A DNA stretch of 64,000 nucleotides from Conchocele bisecta (Eukaryota; Mollusca; Bivalvia; Lucinida; Thyasiridae). The notes beneath the pieces are model-generated. The model was not told the origin of the DNA. It made no database searches and saw nothing but the letters and a program-made list of their open reading frames with translations. The translations under genes and the position numbers were made by a program. Shown here one piece after another: positions 24,844-38,003 of the stretch. Numbering within the stretch: position 1 is the first letter of the stretch; every line of letters starts with the position of its first letter. Location of the stretch: contig CM055267.1 in assembly GCA_029237695.1 (NCBI GenBank), positions 4,238,036 to 4,302,035 on the forward strand. Reading direction: 5' to 3'.

Positions 24844-26449
24844 TGGCCATGTAATCTCTGTTTACATCACGTGACCAACAGGTTCAGTGTTTTATTAGCT
24901 CACCTGAGCGAAGCTCATGTGAGCTATTGTTACCGCAATGTGTCCGTCGTCCGTCGTCGTCGTCCGTGAACATTTTCAAACATCTTCTCGGTAACCATTG
25001 GGCCTATAGTCACCAAACTTCATGGTCATGGTCCTTAGGTAGGGGGATTACAAAATTGTTAAAATGACGTCATTACGTAATCCAAGATGGCCGCCGTCTA
25101 AAGAACACGGATTTCGACAAAACTTGGTAGGAATGATCGATGTACAATGCTCTTTCAAAGTTGTTAAAATGGTGACCCCGGGTGGTTATGTCATCCAAGA
25201 TGGCCGCCGAAAGTTCAAATGGTTGTTCTTTTATTAGCGATTTCAAAATTCTTGTTCACATGAACCGCTTGGCCCATGGTAGCCAAACTTAAAAGTTATT
25301 GTCCATGGGTGAAGCCTTTTCAGATTTGTTAAAATGGAGGTCATCGCTAATCCAAGATGGCCGCCGTCTAAAAATAGCATATATTCGTAAAATAATATTC
25401 TTCTCATAAAACCGCTATCCGGATTTCGACTAAACTTGGTAGGAATGATCGATGTACAATGCTCTTTCAAATTTGTTAAAATGGTACCCCCGGGATCAAA
25501 AATGGGTGTGGCTCGTGGGGTCAAATTGGGGTCAAATTTTATTTTTTACCGAATATGGTCATGTTATATATCAAATCGAAGGTATCAATGAGGCGATCAC
25601 TCTGGTACATTTTTTGTCGAAATCGGATTGTTATTTCATCCAAGATGGCCGCCAAAATGTCAAAAGGTTCTTTTATTAGAGATTTTAAAATTCTTCTTCA
25701 CATGAACCGCTTGGCCCATGGTAGCCAAACTTAAAAGTTATGGTCCATGGGTGAAGCCTTTTCAGATTTGTTAAAATGGAGGTCATCGCTAATCCAAGCA
25801 TAAATTCTTAAAACATCTTCTCTTGAACCGCTGGCCGGATTTCGAATAAACTTGGTAGGAATGATCGATTTACAATGCTCTTTCAAAGTTGTTAAAATGG
25901 TAACCCCGGGGTCAAAAATGGGCATGGCCCGTGGGGTCAAATTGGGGTCAAATTTTATTTTTGACCGAATATGCTCATGTCATATATCAAATTGAAGGTA
26001 TCGATGAGGCGATTGCTCTGGTGCAATATTTTTCGGAATCGGATGATTATGTCATCCATGATGGCCACCAAAAGGTGCATTTATTCGAGATTTTCAACGT
26101 CATTTTCTCAGGGACCACATGGCCGATGCTGGCCAAACTTCATAGGAAGTTAAGATCCTTGGGTGAAGCATTTTCAGATTTGGTAAAATGAGAGTCATCG
26201 TTTAATCCAAGATGACCGCCCATCTAAAAATAGCACAATTTTTTTAAAACACATAAACTCAATGTCACATTCTCCTCTGGTGTTCATGGAGTCAGGTGAG
26301 CGAATTAGGGCCATCATGGCCCTCTTGTTTTAAATGCTACAAATATGCTGAACATTGGTGTTAAAAACACCCAACATGTTCCTCAAATGAAACTGGGTGG
26401 TAATAGATCAACATGTGCTAGCAAGGGTTGTTACAGGAATTTGTCTTTC
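24844..26449. repeat. Dispersed repeat split by family A
   Basis: 'tggccatgtaatctctgttt' through 'caggttcagtgttttatt', then after the A copy 'ttaaatgct', matches the inverse of 28610-28671. That second copy has no insertion and supplies the empty site for the A element at 24897. Confidence 0.65.
24897..26329 (+). mobile_element. Family A element, copy 3
   Basis: Complete ends: AGCTCACCTGAGCGAAGC with GTGAGCT; TCAGGTGAGC, GGGCCATCATGGCCC and TCTTGTT. Left flank 'gttttatt' and right flank 'ttaaatg' join to the uninterrupted form seen inverted near 28614-28628. Confidence 0.8.
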
Positions 26450-26453
26450 TTAA

Positions 26454-28318
26454 AGGTACATGCCCACTCAGTAGGCACAAAATGTTCTTTATATCAAAGG
26501 CATCATCTGAGACATTTTCTGGCAAAATAAACATTCATTCACTATTACCACGCGTATTATGGCATTATTATACATTTTATATCAGACGTACATTTCAACG
26601 CTGATATCAGGGACGATAACCGTGTTTCCTTAAAATGTTAACGGATATTACTATTTATTATCTGTATTTATTTTTTGATATGCAATGGTCATACATTATT
26701 CTCTGTCGAAAATATTATTTTTTCAGGTGACGCATTTAATTAGAATAAATACTTAAAAAAATATCATACCTCATTTGCATATGAAAATAGCCTAATACCA
26801 CCGCGCGTCACTATCAGTAAAATAAATATTACTAAATGATTATACAGTGGAACCCCTCCAAACCGGACCCCCTCTATACCGGAATTCGCGCTATACCGAA
26901 AATACGACCTCGTCCCGAATATTCTGCTATATAAACACATTAGTTTCTACCCCTCTATTCCGGAACCCCTCTACTCCGTAATCCGGACGCCATTTCAAGT
27001 CCCAAAACCATATTTCAGCGTTAAAATAACCCCGGAAAATCGGAAACATGGTCACCTGTCAGGATGTCATCCAAGAAATACACCGCGCCCAATTTCAATG
27101 TTGTTGTTTCAAGCGGGTGTCAAAATCACACCATGTTTACAATAGACTGGTTCACGGTAGTATTGTTCAGCTCTGGTTCCCAAAATGCGGAGCCACTAGA
27201 ATGAGACGATTCTAACGGACTCCCAACTTGACATTTGTGTGGAAGAACTAACAAAATTGATCAAATTACGCACATTAACTTGAGCTCTGTACAAGCGCTA
27301 TCCATGCGTGTAATGCGCTAAGCGGCGTGTTTTTTTAATGTCATAAGCGGCATTACAAAGTTAAGAATCTATTCAATACATGCGACCTAAATACGAGACA
27401 TGTTTGCTGTTTTACAAGCTCATTACAATAGCATGGTTCACAATTTAATTATACACGTACGTAACAATTACGGAAATAAAATAATCGGCACATTATTTGT
27501 GAACCCACCGACCGATTAATTGAGACAATCTGATAATTACTTAACGAGGCTGTAAACTCGTGACTGTAGCCTGTGGGCTATTGTAGCAGCTCGCGGTAAC
27601 TACACAGCACACGCGAAATGTGTCGTATGCTCTTTGCGACCAGTGTAGACCGTAGACTCAGATTACATTGCGAACTATTTGCTATACCCCTTGCGAATCT
27701 GCACTATTTGCAATGTCAATACAAAAAAAAACACATTCTGGTCTTAAAAGAGCGCTCCAGCTGATCGAGAAAGTTCCACAGTGGCACAAAATACTTAGGG
27801 GCCTTTATCCAATGTCATCTGCACTCTGTTTATTGGGAATTACACATGTCGACATGATAAAACACAACTCGGAAGCCGAGCCCCCGTTAAGGTGCGTAAT
27901 TTGGGGGTACATTTCTTATTTCTCCATACAAATGGCAAGTTGGGAGTGCTTTAGAATCGTCTCATTAGGACTTAACTTTTTCCGGTTGAGAAATATGAAA
28001 ATACTCCATAAATTTTCTATACTGGTGGCTGGTCCACTTTCAATATGGTAATAATGGTATATACTATACAAATCCAAGAGTTAATGATGGAAAACATACA
28101 TTTCCTTAACTGTACATAGAAAACCCCTCTAAACCAAAAACCCCTGTAAACCGAACTTTTCAGTATGTCCCCAGGGTGTTCGGTTTAGAGGGGTTTCACT
28201 GTATCTGTATCAGTAGCGGACACTTGTAATTTTTATAACAGGTGAAATAGTAACACAATTATACACTTCTTTAATTCCTATAAAGAACATGTTGTACCTA
28301 CTGAGTGGGCATGTACCT
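26454..28318. mobile_element. TTAA-flanked MITE hosting a Tigger-like element
   Basis: Ends are AGGTACATGCCCACTCAGTA and the inverse TACTGAGTGGGCATGTACCT, with TTAA on both sides (26450-26453 and 28319-28322). The copy at 34023-35548 has the same ends and TTAA flanks. TTAA target duplication is typical of the piggyBac superfamily, but the terminal bases do not match the usual piggyBac pattern, so the superfamily is only suggested. Confidence 0.75.
26846..28201 (+). mobile_element. pogo/Tigger-like DNA transposon, decayed
   Basis: The 1,356-bp element has inverted ends CAGTGGAACCCCTCCAAACC and 'ggtttagaggggtttcactg' flanked by TA. 'Cagtg.aacc.ctctaaacc' ends with TA duplication are characteristic of pogo/Tigger-type Tc1-mariner elements. 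An ATG at 27064 opens a frame beginning MSSKKYTAPNFNVVV, resembling the start of such transposases, but it soon stops, so the element is inactive. The site without insertion exists at about 11871-11890. Confidence 0.7.
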
Positions 28319-28671
28319 TTAATAATAATTAAACTTATATTTTAAAATTTAATTAGTGAATATCCAGAGCAGGATGAGTGCATGTTATGGGGAAATGGGT
28401 CCCACAACATCCTGTTAAATACTGAAAATGAAAGTAGCAGCGAATAGCCATAAGGTTAGAGAAAGTAAATGGTGCAAACTCACCAAAGGGGTATGCAAAA
28501 GGAGTCCGGTATACAAAATAGTCCTGGTGTTTTGAGGCCACAGAAACAGTTTGCTCTCAATTTCTGATCCATTATTACCCAGTTTTCAGCAAATTTGTGA
28601 CGTTTAAAATAAAACTCTGAACCTGTTGGTCACATGATGTAAACAGAGTTTCTGTGGCCAAATAATGTAGA

Positions 28672-28997
28672 CAAGGGTATCGTTATCAATAAGCTAATAC
28701 CCTCACTGGTGGCCTTGATAATAATATTTTTTTTAACATTTTTGCCTTACAAACAAGGTGAACATACGTCCTCAGTGACCTTGACCTCGGGCTGTCGGAC
28801 GTGGGTCACCTGCAAAACAAAGCACCATCCCTAGACACACATTGTGGCCAAATATTATCGAAACCGGTGAAGCGGCTCATAAGTTATTGAAATATGAAAT
28901 GTCTTACTAATGCACGCAAGTACGCAGGCACATACGTACAGTACGTACATGCATGGACTATCACTATATCCCCTCTTCCCTATCGGCGAAAGGGATA
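28672..28997 (-). mobile_element. Possible eleventh Helentron-like family (K), minus strand
   Basis: Read on the minus strand it starts with a hairpin (ATCCCTTTCGCCGATAGGGA, then GAGGGGAT), 'atagtgatag', a run of CGTA/TACG, a unit containing 'gaggtcaaggtcactgagg', then GAGGGTAT, a weak GTAT/ATAC hairpin and CCCTTGT. The order fits the A-J blueprint but the 3' arm match is imperfect. Confidence 0.45.
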
Positions 28998-30334
<1,337 letters not shown>

Positions 30335-30363
30335 TAGGTGTCCATATTCTCTATACATGTATG

Positions 30364-30571
30364 TGGCTGTGACTGGATAAATTTGGCTTGTTTGTGTTTT
30401 GGAATCAGTTTCTGAACAATCCGATCAGGGTCTGCACAGTTTGCCATTCCATCAATAATACAGCTGTCATGTTTCTAACAAGCCATATACATCATTCTCG
30501 GGTTGCAGGGGTCTACTATTTGATCTGGGTCTACACTGGTCACATACGCTCCATTTCTCCAGTCACAGCCA
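30364..30571. mobile_element. TIR element (TGGCTGTGACTGGA family), copy 1
   Basis: Ends TGGCTGTGACTGGA and TCTCCAGTCACAGCCA are inverted. Related copies lie at about 39468-39683, 43966-44180 and 61837-61957; decayed relatives at about 31150-31290 and 49600-49700. This copy lies in the GRB2 intron 45 bp after the SH2 exon. Confidence 0.65.
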
Positions 30572-31429
30572 CATGACAACATCAGGTTCTGTCTAGAATG
30601 TTCATCTGACAGAATACAGCGCCATGACAGCGTTGGTTTATTCCATCCTGCAATCTACTGGTCCTCGTTGAAATGTCGTATTCAGCAATCTTAACTATGA
30701 CTAGCAAAAACGGTCATAAGCCCCATGTATCGGGTCACAATTTCTCTAGCTGTTAACCAATGGCCACCAAGATCTGATCTTGATATGATGAACTGAGGTG
30801 GTTCAGTGGTTATGGGATCGACCTGACATTCCGGATTCAGTTCTTAACTGTTCATTTTGGTGTTTGCTTCGACCAGACAAGTACACGTCATCTAGCACTG
30901 CCCCTTACTCTGGAAATTGACATTGGACATTGGATGCCATATAGGAGAATTTGTAATGGAATCCTCATCTATATTAAGTTTAAAATGTATCAGGTAGCTT
31001 TAATTATCTAAAAGTAGACCTATTTGTTATAGTTTTAATTATTTGATGATTTGCAGAGAGTCCATCTCATATAATGAGCTAAACCATATGCTGGTTGGTT
31101 CCGGTCTTGAAATTTTAAAACAATCACTTTATATACATGTTTAAGTTAAGCTATATTGTAAATGTGGACCGTCGGCTGGGAAAATGGATCTAACGTCATT
31201 TGCGAACAGCATAGGCCCTGATCAGCCTTCACAAGCGTGCAGTCTGATCAGTGCCTATGCAGTCGCCATTAATTCTTCAACAAAAGGATTAGATCCTAGT
31301 ACGACTGGTTAAATACTCGAGATGAGACCTTTAATTTGTGCACATGTTAAGGTGCCACCTGAGTGGGCGGCCCATGTTGCCATGTGTTTACTATACTTGT
31401 ATAACCATCCGTCTGCCCCTTGTCCACAG

Positions 31430-31465
31430 AGTCCTGTGATGCCAGCCGGCGAGGACTCCCCGCAG
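31430..31465 (+). CDS. GRB2: GRB2 candidate in-frame microexon (12 residues, SH2-SH3 linker)
   Basis: The sequence 'cccttgtccacag' followed by 36 bp and 'gtacgt' has a strong acceptor and a strong donor. In the frame handed on by the SH2 exon it encodes SPVMPAGEDSPQ with no stop, and it ends at a whole codon, matching the next exon. It would lengthen the linker between SH2 and the C-terminal SH3. Without it the linker from LKD to the AMYDF motif is 12 residues, the same as in vertebrate GRB2; with it, 24. Being phase 0 at both sides it could be included or skipped without frameshift. Support is from splice signals and frame only; a chance match cannot be ruled out without RNA data. Confidence 0.6.
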
Positions 31466-31781
31466 GTACGTCTGTCGTACATACACTAGTCTATACCTGA
31501 TAGCGGGTACCTGATACTTGTACATACACATCACCTGATGGACAATACATGACATATATACAGATACCAGACTCGCGTCTTTCATATCAAGTTTAGGCGA
31601 GGAAATATTTCTTAGCCTTGCCTGGTAAACAAGATAACAAGATAACACTGACCTGTAGCCTATTTGACCAACATTGCAAAGTATACTTTGAGGGAGAAAT
31701 TTTCAATTTTAGGATAAATTTATTAATTTTTAGCCAAGTTTTTTGAAAAAAAATCCAGGCTATTGGATTGGCGAAAGCCGG

Positions 31782-31840
31782 GCGGGCGGGCGGGCGGGCG
31801 GGCGGGCGGGCGGGCGGGCGGGGGGCGGGCGGCGTCCACA
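31782..31840 (+). repeat. GGCG simple repeat in the F head
   Basis: Roughly twelve GGCG/GGGC units in a row; a shorter, interrupted version follows the second F 5' end at about 32010-32050. It occupies the place of the GTCC run in the other families. Confidence 0.9.
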
Positions 31841-32891
31841 ATCAATGTTAAGTTTGAGTCAATTTCTTTGTTACTGTACCACCTAGGACCACCAAACGTT
31901 CACAGCTTCATAATCAAGGGGTGCCCACCACATATCACTATCCAACATGTTACTTTTTAGCCAGGTTTTTTGAAAAAAAATCCAGGCTATTGGATTGGCG
32001 AAAGCTGGGTGGGCGGGCGGGCCAGCCGGCCGGCGGCGGGCGGGCGGGCGGCGTCCACAATCAATGTTAAGTTTTCGTGTTTGAGTCCATTTCTTTGTTA
32101 CTGTACCACCTAGGACCACCGAACTTTCACAGCTTCATAATCAAGGGGTGCCCACCACATATCACTATCCAACATGTTACTTTTTTTTTAACTTGACCCA
32201 TTTTTTCCGCGCAATCGACTTAGCCATTTTCAATGTTAAGTTTTTGCGTTTTCAATGTTAAGTTTTCGTGTTTAAGTCCATTTCTTTGGTACTGTACCAC
32301 CTAGGACCACCAAGCTTTCACAGCTTCATAATCAAGGGGTGCCCACCACATATCACTATCCAACATGTTACTTTTTCTTTAACTTGACCCATTTTTTCCG
32401 CGCAGTCGACTTAGCCATTTTCAATGTTAACTTTTCGCGTTTACAATGTTAACTTTTCGTGTTTAAGTCCATTTCTTTGGTACTGTACCACCTAGGACCA
32501 CCAAACTTTCACAGCTTCATAACCAAGGGGTGCCTACCACATACAACTATCCAACATGTGACCATTTTTTTTACCTTCACCTATTATTTCTACGTAATTG
32601 ACTTAACCATTTTCAACGTTAACATTTTAACGTACGTCTGGTTAAATGTTTTGGTTAAAACTTTTTTGTTATACTATATCTCTGCAACTGCTTCGCCCAT
32701 TACCTTGAAACTTCACATGGGTGTTTATCATCGTCCATATTTTCATTCTAACCCCCAACCGTGCGCCCCCTGTGCTCAATGTCAAGGTCAAATTACTTTG
32801 AATTTTTTTGTTAAAAGTTTTTTTGTGTACTATATCTCTGCAACTGCTTCACCCATTACCTTGATACTTCACATGGGTGTTTATCATCATT

Positions 32892-33062
32892 ATCGCACCC
32901 GCTTGCGGAAAGCGTGATATCGTCGGCATTTTGGCATATGTCCGTCCGTCCGTGTGTCCGGTTAAAGTTTTTTTTCGTTAAAGTTTTTCCATCTACTATA
33001 TCTATTTTTTTAGTGTCCATGCCTCGCCCCAAGGCGCGACATGCAGGCCACGGCCATCTAGT
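32892..33062 (+). mobile_element. Family G Helentron-like element nested in F
   Basis: 5' hairpin ATCGCACCCGCTTGCGGAAA closing with GCGTGAT, then 'atcgtcggcattttggcata' and a GTCC run. The 3' end has AGGCGCGACATG (inverse arm), hairpin GGCCACGGCC, then ATCTAGT. It is only about 170 bp and close to family H. Confidence 0.6.
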
Positions 33063-34022
33063 CTACAAAAAGTGGGTATAATTATGTTATCCAAGTGTCT
33101 ATGCTTGGAAAAAACCTGGCCTTCGTAGCTTTGCCTCGTTTCTTGTTATTATACTGAATTTATTACGTTATCACTGTGATAATGTAATAAATTCAGTATA
33201 ATAAGTCTGCATACTTTTAATCATCAAATATATGCAATTGTTAGTTCTATGTGAAATAATGCATTTCGGGGAAAATAAATGATTACTCCTTCAAAGTATA
33301 CTTGGAAAAGTATACTTTGCCATGTTGGTGAATGTGAATAGTGAATACTGTCTTTGGTATCAGTTTTGTTAGGCAAAGCTAGGAAAAATGTAGGACTCGT
33401 TTGCAAGTCTAGGAAATGGTGTTGCGTAGGAACTCTGAGACCCGCGGATGGCTTCCTAATGTTACCAAGCAGAGCCTAGTAAACTCGATCAAACAACACT
33501 GACCTAATATATAGAGAAAATCAGTTTGTGTCTGTTGTTGCATGTTTATCTGCCAAGGCTCAGACACACGGTGTAAGTCTGAAGCTCGTTGAGGAACTCT
33601 TCCTGTTTTTTTAGCTGAACGACCTGACCTGATACATATAGAAAATCATGCTGGGCTCTTGTATAAAGTTTATCAGGCAAGGCTAGGAATTCTGATGGTC
33701 TCCGAGGTTACCGTTTCCGAATGGGGCCTGATTAATTGGTTATCAAAGATCAATCTGGTTTTCTATTGGGTATTGTTTGTTATATGTTCAGATAATGTAC
33801 ATGTAAACTGCAGTTCTTTGTGACATTAATGTGACTTCTGTATTTGGTGTCATCATACTGATGTCATTTGCTAACATCAGCTGACGTTTTTCAACCAATG
33901 AAACATCATTGTGAAAAGTCTAGCTCCTTGCCAAATCTGCTCACAAATATGTGTCGTACGTACATGAAGTGTGAAGACATTGCTGACATTAGTCATTGAT
34001 AATAATCACATGAACTGCTTAA

Positions 34023-35548
34023 AGGTACATGCCCACTCAGTAGGTACAAACTTTTTTTTATATAGGAGACATCATCTGAGACATTTTCTGGCAAAAAGAA
34101 CATTCATTCACCATTACCCCACATATTGATTGGCATTATTATACATTTTATATCTGACGTAAATTTCCACACTGATATCGGGGGCGATAACCGTGTTTCC
34201 TTAAAATGTTAACAGACATTACTATTTATTCTCTGTATTTATTCTTTGACGTACAATGATCATACTTTATAATCTGTCAAAGTTATTATTTTTTCAGGTG
34301 ACGCATTTAATTAGTATAAATAATTAAAAAATATCTCATTTGCATATGAAAATAGCCTGATAGCACCGCGAGTCACTATCAGTAAAATGAATATTACTAA
34401 ATGATTTTATCTGTATAGTGGGCACGTGTAATTAGCTCGACTATTTGAAGAATAGTTAGAGCTTATGTAGTCACCCCGGCGTCGGCGTCACTGTCACGTC
34501 ACGCCTTGGTTAAGGTTTTTAGTCAAGCTTGTAGATGGAATACCCCTGGCCCTACACCAACCATACTTGGACAACTTCATCTCCTAGTGATGTACATCAA
34601 CAACCTCTGACCTATATTTGACCTTGACCTACATTTAACCTTGAATTACTTAGTTAATTCCCCTTGGTTAAGGTTTTTAGTCAACCATGGTTAAGGTTTT
34701 TAGTCAAGCTTGTACATGGAATACTATTGTGCATACAGACACCATACTTGGACAACCTATTCTCATAGGGATGTACATCAATAAGCCCTGATCTATATTT
34801 GACCTTCACCTACATTTCCTATTGAATTACTTACTTAATTCCCCATGGTTAAGGTTTTTAGTCAACCTTGGTTAAGGTTTTTAGTCAAGCTTGTAGATGG
34901 AATACTATTGTGCATACAGACACCATACTTTGAGAACTTTTCCTCATAGGGATGTACATCAATAACCCCTGACCTATAGTTTACCTTGACCTACATTTAA
35001 CCTTGAATTACTTATTTATTTCCCCTTGGTTAAGGTTTGTACTCAAACTTGGTTAATGTTTATAGTCAAGCTTGTCTATGCAATACTCCTGGGCCTACAG
35101 CAACCATACGCGGACAACTTCATCTCCTAGTGGTCCCTGACCTATCCTAATAATCCCTGACCTATATTTGACCTTGACCTACTTTTACCCTTGGATTACT
35201 TAGTTATTTCCCCTTGGTTATGGTTTTTAGTCAAGCTTGTATATGGAATACTCCTGGGCCTACAGCAACCATACTTGGAAAACTTCAACACCTGACCTAT
35301 ATCTGACATTGACCTACATTTAACCTTGAATTACTTGGTTACGGTTTTTAGTCAACCTTGGTTAAGCATTTTATGCGGGCCGCGGCCACCTTCTTTGTCA
35401 AGCTATTTGTACATCGACAACCCTCGTAGTCGAGCTATGCTGTTCTCCTACAGCTCTTGTTTTTAGAACTGGTGGAATAGTCGCACAATTATACACTTAT
35501 TTAATTCCTATAAAGAAGATTTTGTGCCTACTGAGTGGGCATGTACCT
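34023..35548. mobile_element. TTAA-flanked MITE hosting family I
   Basis: Ends AGGTACATGCCCACTCAGTA and the inverse, with TTAA at 34019-34022 and 35549-35552. It matches the copy at 26454, but here the Tigger-like site is empty ('gattttatctgtatagtggg') and family I is inserted instead, in the 'gtaattttta' T-run. It lies in the last GRB2 intron. Confidence 0.75.
34434..35461 (+). mobile_element. Family I Helentron-like element
   Basis: 5' hairpin AGCTCGACTATTTGAAGAAT closing with AGTTAGAGCT, then 'tatgtagtcaccccggcgtc'. Internal units of about 170-180 bp contain 'atatttgaccttgacctaca' and 'ggttaaggtttttagtcaa'. The 3' end has TAGTCGAGCT (exact inverse of the 5' arm), hairpin GCTGTTCTCCTACAGC and TCTTGTT. 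Confidence 0.8.
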
Positions 35549-35811
35549 TTAAATGACAGCGTAACCAATATATAATGTATGAGTGCTTTATGCTAGATAA
35601 CACGAAAAACAAAAATAGAACTTTTCTAGCTAGGTTTTAGATAACACATGAATCGAGCTATTATAATATTACCCCTGTGAATAGATTTCTATGATATATT
35701 TACAGTAATCTTTACATACTTGCTTAACCCTTACAATGCTGATTTAAATTTTGTTGTCTTGTTTATTTCCCATTTTTCTTGAGGATTGTTTCAACTATTT
35801 GTTACATTTTT

Positions 35812-37861
35812 AGCTCACCTGAGCGAAGCTCATGTGAGCTATTGTTACCGCAATGTGTCCGTCGTCCGTCGTCGTCCGTGAACATTTTCAAACGTCTTCT
35901 CCTCGGTAACCATTGGGTCTATAGTCACCAAACTTCATGGTCATGGTCCTTAGGTAGGGGGATTACAAAATTGTTAAAATGACGTCATTACGTAATCCAA
36001 GATGGCCGCCATCTAAATATAGCACAAATTCTTAAAAAATCTTCTTCTCAAGAACCGCCAACCGGATTTCGACAAAACTTGGTAGGAATGATCGATGTAC
36101 ATTGCTCTTTCAATGTTGTTAAAATAGTGACCCTGGGGTCAAAAATGGGCGTGGCCCGTGGGGTCAAATTGGGGTCAAATTTTATTTTTGACTGAATATG
36201 GTCATTTCATATACCAAATTGAAGGTATCAATGAGGCGATCACTCTGGTGCATTTTTTGTCGAAATCGGATTGTTATGTCATCCAAGATGGCCGCCGAAA
36301 GGTCAAAAGGTCGTTCTTTTATTAGAGATTTCAAAATTCTTCTTCACATGAACCGCTTGGCCCATGGTAGCCAAACTTAAAAGTTATGGTCCATGGGTGA
36401 AGCCTTTTCAGATTTGTTAAAATGGAGGTCATCGCTAATCCAAGATGGCCGCCGTCTAAAAATAGCATAAATTCTTAAAAAATCTTCTTCTCATGAACCG
36501 CTTGCTGGATTTCAACGAAACTTGGTAGGAATGATCGATGTACATTGCTCTTTCAAAGTTGTTAAAATGGTGACCCTGGGGTCAAAAATGGGCGTGGCCC
36601 GTGGGGTCAAATTGGGGTCAAATTTTATTTTTGACTGAATATGGTCATTTCATATATCAAATTGAAGGTATCAATGAGGCAATCACTCTGGTGCATTTTT
36701 TGTCGAAATCGGATTGTTATGTCATCCAAGATGGCCGCCGAAAGGTCAAAAGGTCGTTCTTTTATTAGAGATTTCAAAATTCTTCTTCACATGAACCGCT
36801 TGGCCCATGGTAGCCAAACTTAAAATTTATGGTCCATGGGTGAAGCCTTTTCAGATTTGTTAAAATGGAGGTCATCGCTAATCCAAGATGGCTGCCGTCT
36901 AAAAATAGCATAAATTCTTAAAAAATCTTCTTCTCATGAACCGCTTGCTGGATTTCAATGAAACTTGGTAGGAATGATCGATGTACATTGCTCTTTCAAA
37001 GTTGTTAAAATGGTGACCCCGTGGTCAAAAATGGGCGTGGCCCGTGGGGTCAAATTGGGGTCAAATTTTATTTTTGACCGAATATGGTCATGTCATATAT
37101 CAAATTGAAGGTATCAATGATGCGATCACTCTGGTGCATTTTTTGTCTAAATCGGATTGTTATGTCATCCAAGATGGCCGCCGAAATGTCAAAAGGTCGT
37201 TCTTTTATTAGAGATTTCAAAATTCTTCTTCACATGAACCGCTTGGCCCATGGTAGCCAAACTTAAAAGTTATGGTCCATGGGTGAAGCCTTTTCAGATT
37301 TGTTAAAATGGAGGTCATCGCTAATCCAAGATGACCACCGTCTAAAAATAGCATAAATTCTTAAAAAATCTTCTTCTCATGAACCGCTAGCCGGATTTCG
37401 ACGAAACTTGGTAGGAATGATCGATGTACATTGCTCTTTGAAAGTTGTTAAAATGGTGACCCTGGGGTCAAAAATGGGCGTGGCCCGTGGAGTCAAATTG
37501 GGGTCAAATTTTATTTTTGATTTTTGACTGAATATGGTCATGTCATATATCAAATTGAAGGTATCAATGAGGCGATCACTCTGGTGCAATATTTGTCGGA
37601 ATCGGATGATTTTGTCATCCATGATGGCCACCAAAAGGTCCATTTATTCAAGATTTTTAACGTCTTTTTCTCAGGAACCACATGGCCGATGCTGGGTGAA
37701 GCATTTTCTGATTTTGTAAAATGAGAGTCATCGCTTAATCCAAGATGACCGCCATCTAAAAATAGCACAATTTTTTTAAAACACATGAACTCAATGTCAC
37801 ATTCTCCTCTGGTGTTCATGGAGTCAGGTGAGCGAATTAGGGCCATCATGGCCCTCTTGTT
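35812..37861 (+). mobile_element. Family A element in the last GRB2 intron
   Basis: Complete ends as in the other A copies. The internal array is very regular: the same open-frame segment begins at 36198, 36641 and 37084, a period of 443 bp made of two related half-units. The element stops 142 bp before the last GRB2 coding exon. Confidence 0.85.
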
Positions 37862-38003
37862 AATATTAATCCTCATCAAAAAATTGAATGCCAGTAAAAA
37901 CAAAAACATTTAAAACATAAATTTTGGATGAATAGCCTAATGATAATGCCTGTCTGAGAAAATTGTAATAAAAAATTATATACATGGCTGTTTCTGTTTG
38001 CAG

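Larger units (their letters stand above)
31732..33147 (+). mobile_element. Family F Helentron-like element (with nested G)
   Basis: The 5' hairpin AGCCAAGTTTTTTGAAAAAA closes with ATCCAGGCT, followed by 'attggattggcgaaagc' and a GGCG run (31782-31840). A second F 5' end lies at 31959. Internal units contain 'ctgtaccacctaggaccacc' and later 'aatgtcaaggtcaaattac'. The 3' end has AAAAAACCTGGC (inverse arm), only a weak hairpin, then TTTCTTGTT. The empty site is at 41752-41756. Confidence 0.75.
31659..33339. mobile_element. MITE with GCCTATTT ends, hosting family F
   Basis: The left part ('cctatttgaccaacattgca', 'aagtatactttgaggg') and right part ('aagtatactttgccatgttg') match the uninterrupted copy at 41666-41958. 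The central palindrome (arms 'attatactgaatttatta') lies at about 33146-33203. Family F splits it in the T-run of 'attaattttt'. Confidence 0.7.

Noticed and set aside
19060..24860. Empty site for family E by comparison with the inverse of 28660-28690
   Set aside because: The resemblance is short and may be due to the end of tentative element K at the same place, so it was left out of the two-T count.
27668..28051. 127-codon frame in the Tigger-like element
   Set aside because: No transposase motif recognised; the element appears decayed and its likely start (27064) is in another place.
36198..37266. Repeated 60-codon frames in family A ('KLKVSMRRSLWCIFCRNR')
   Set aside because: They recur at the 443-bp unit period, with different stops and starts in other A copies; the units look non-coding.
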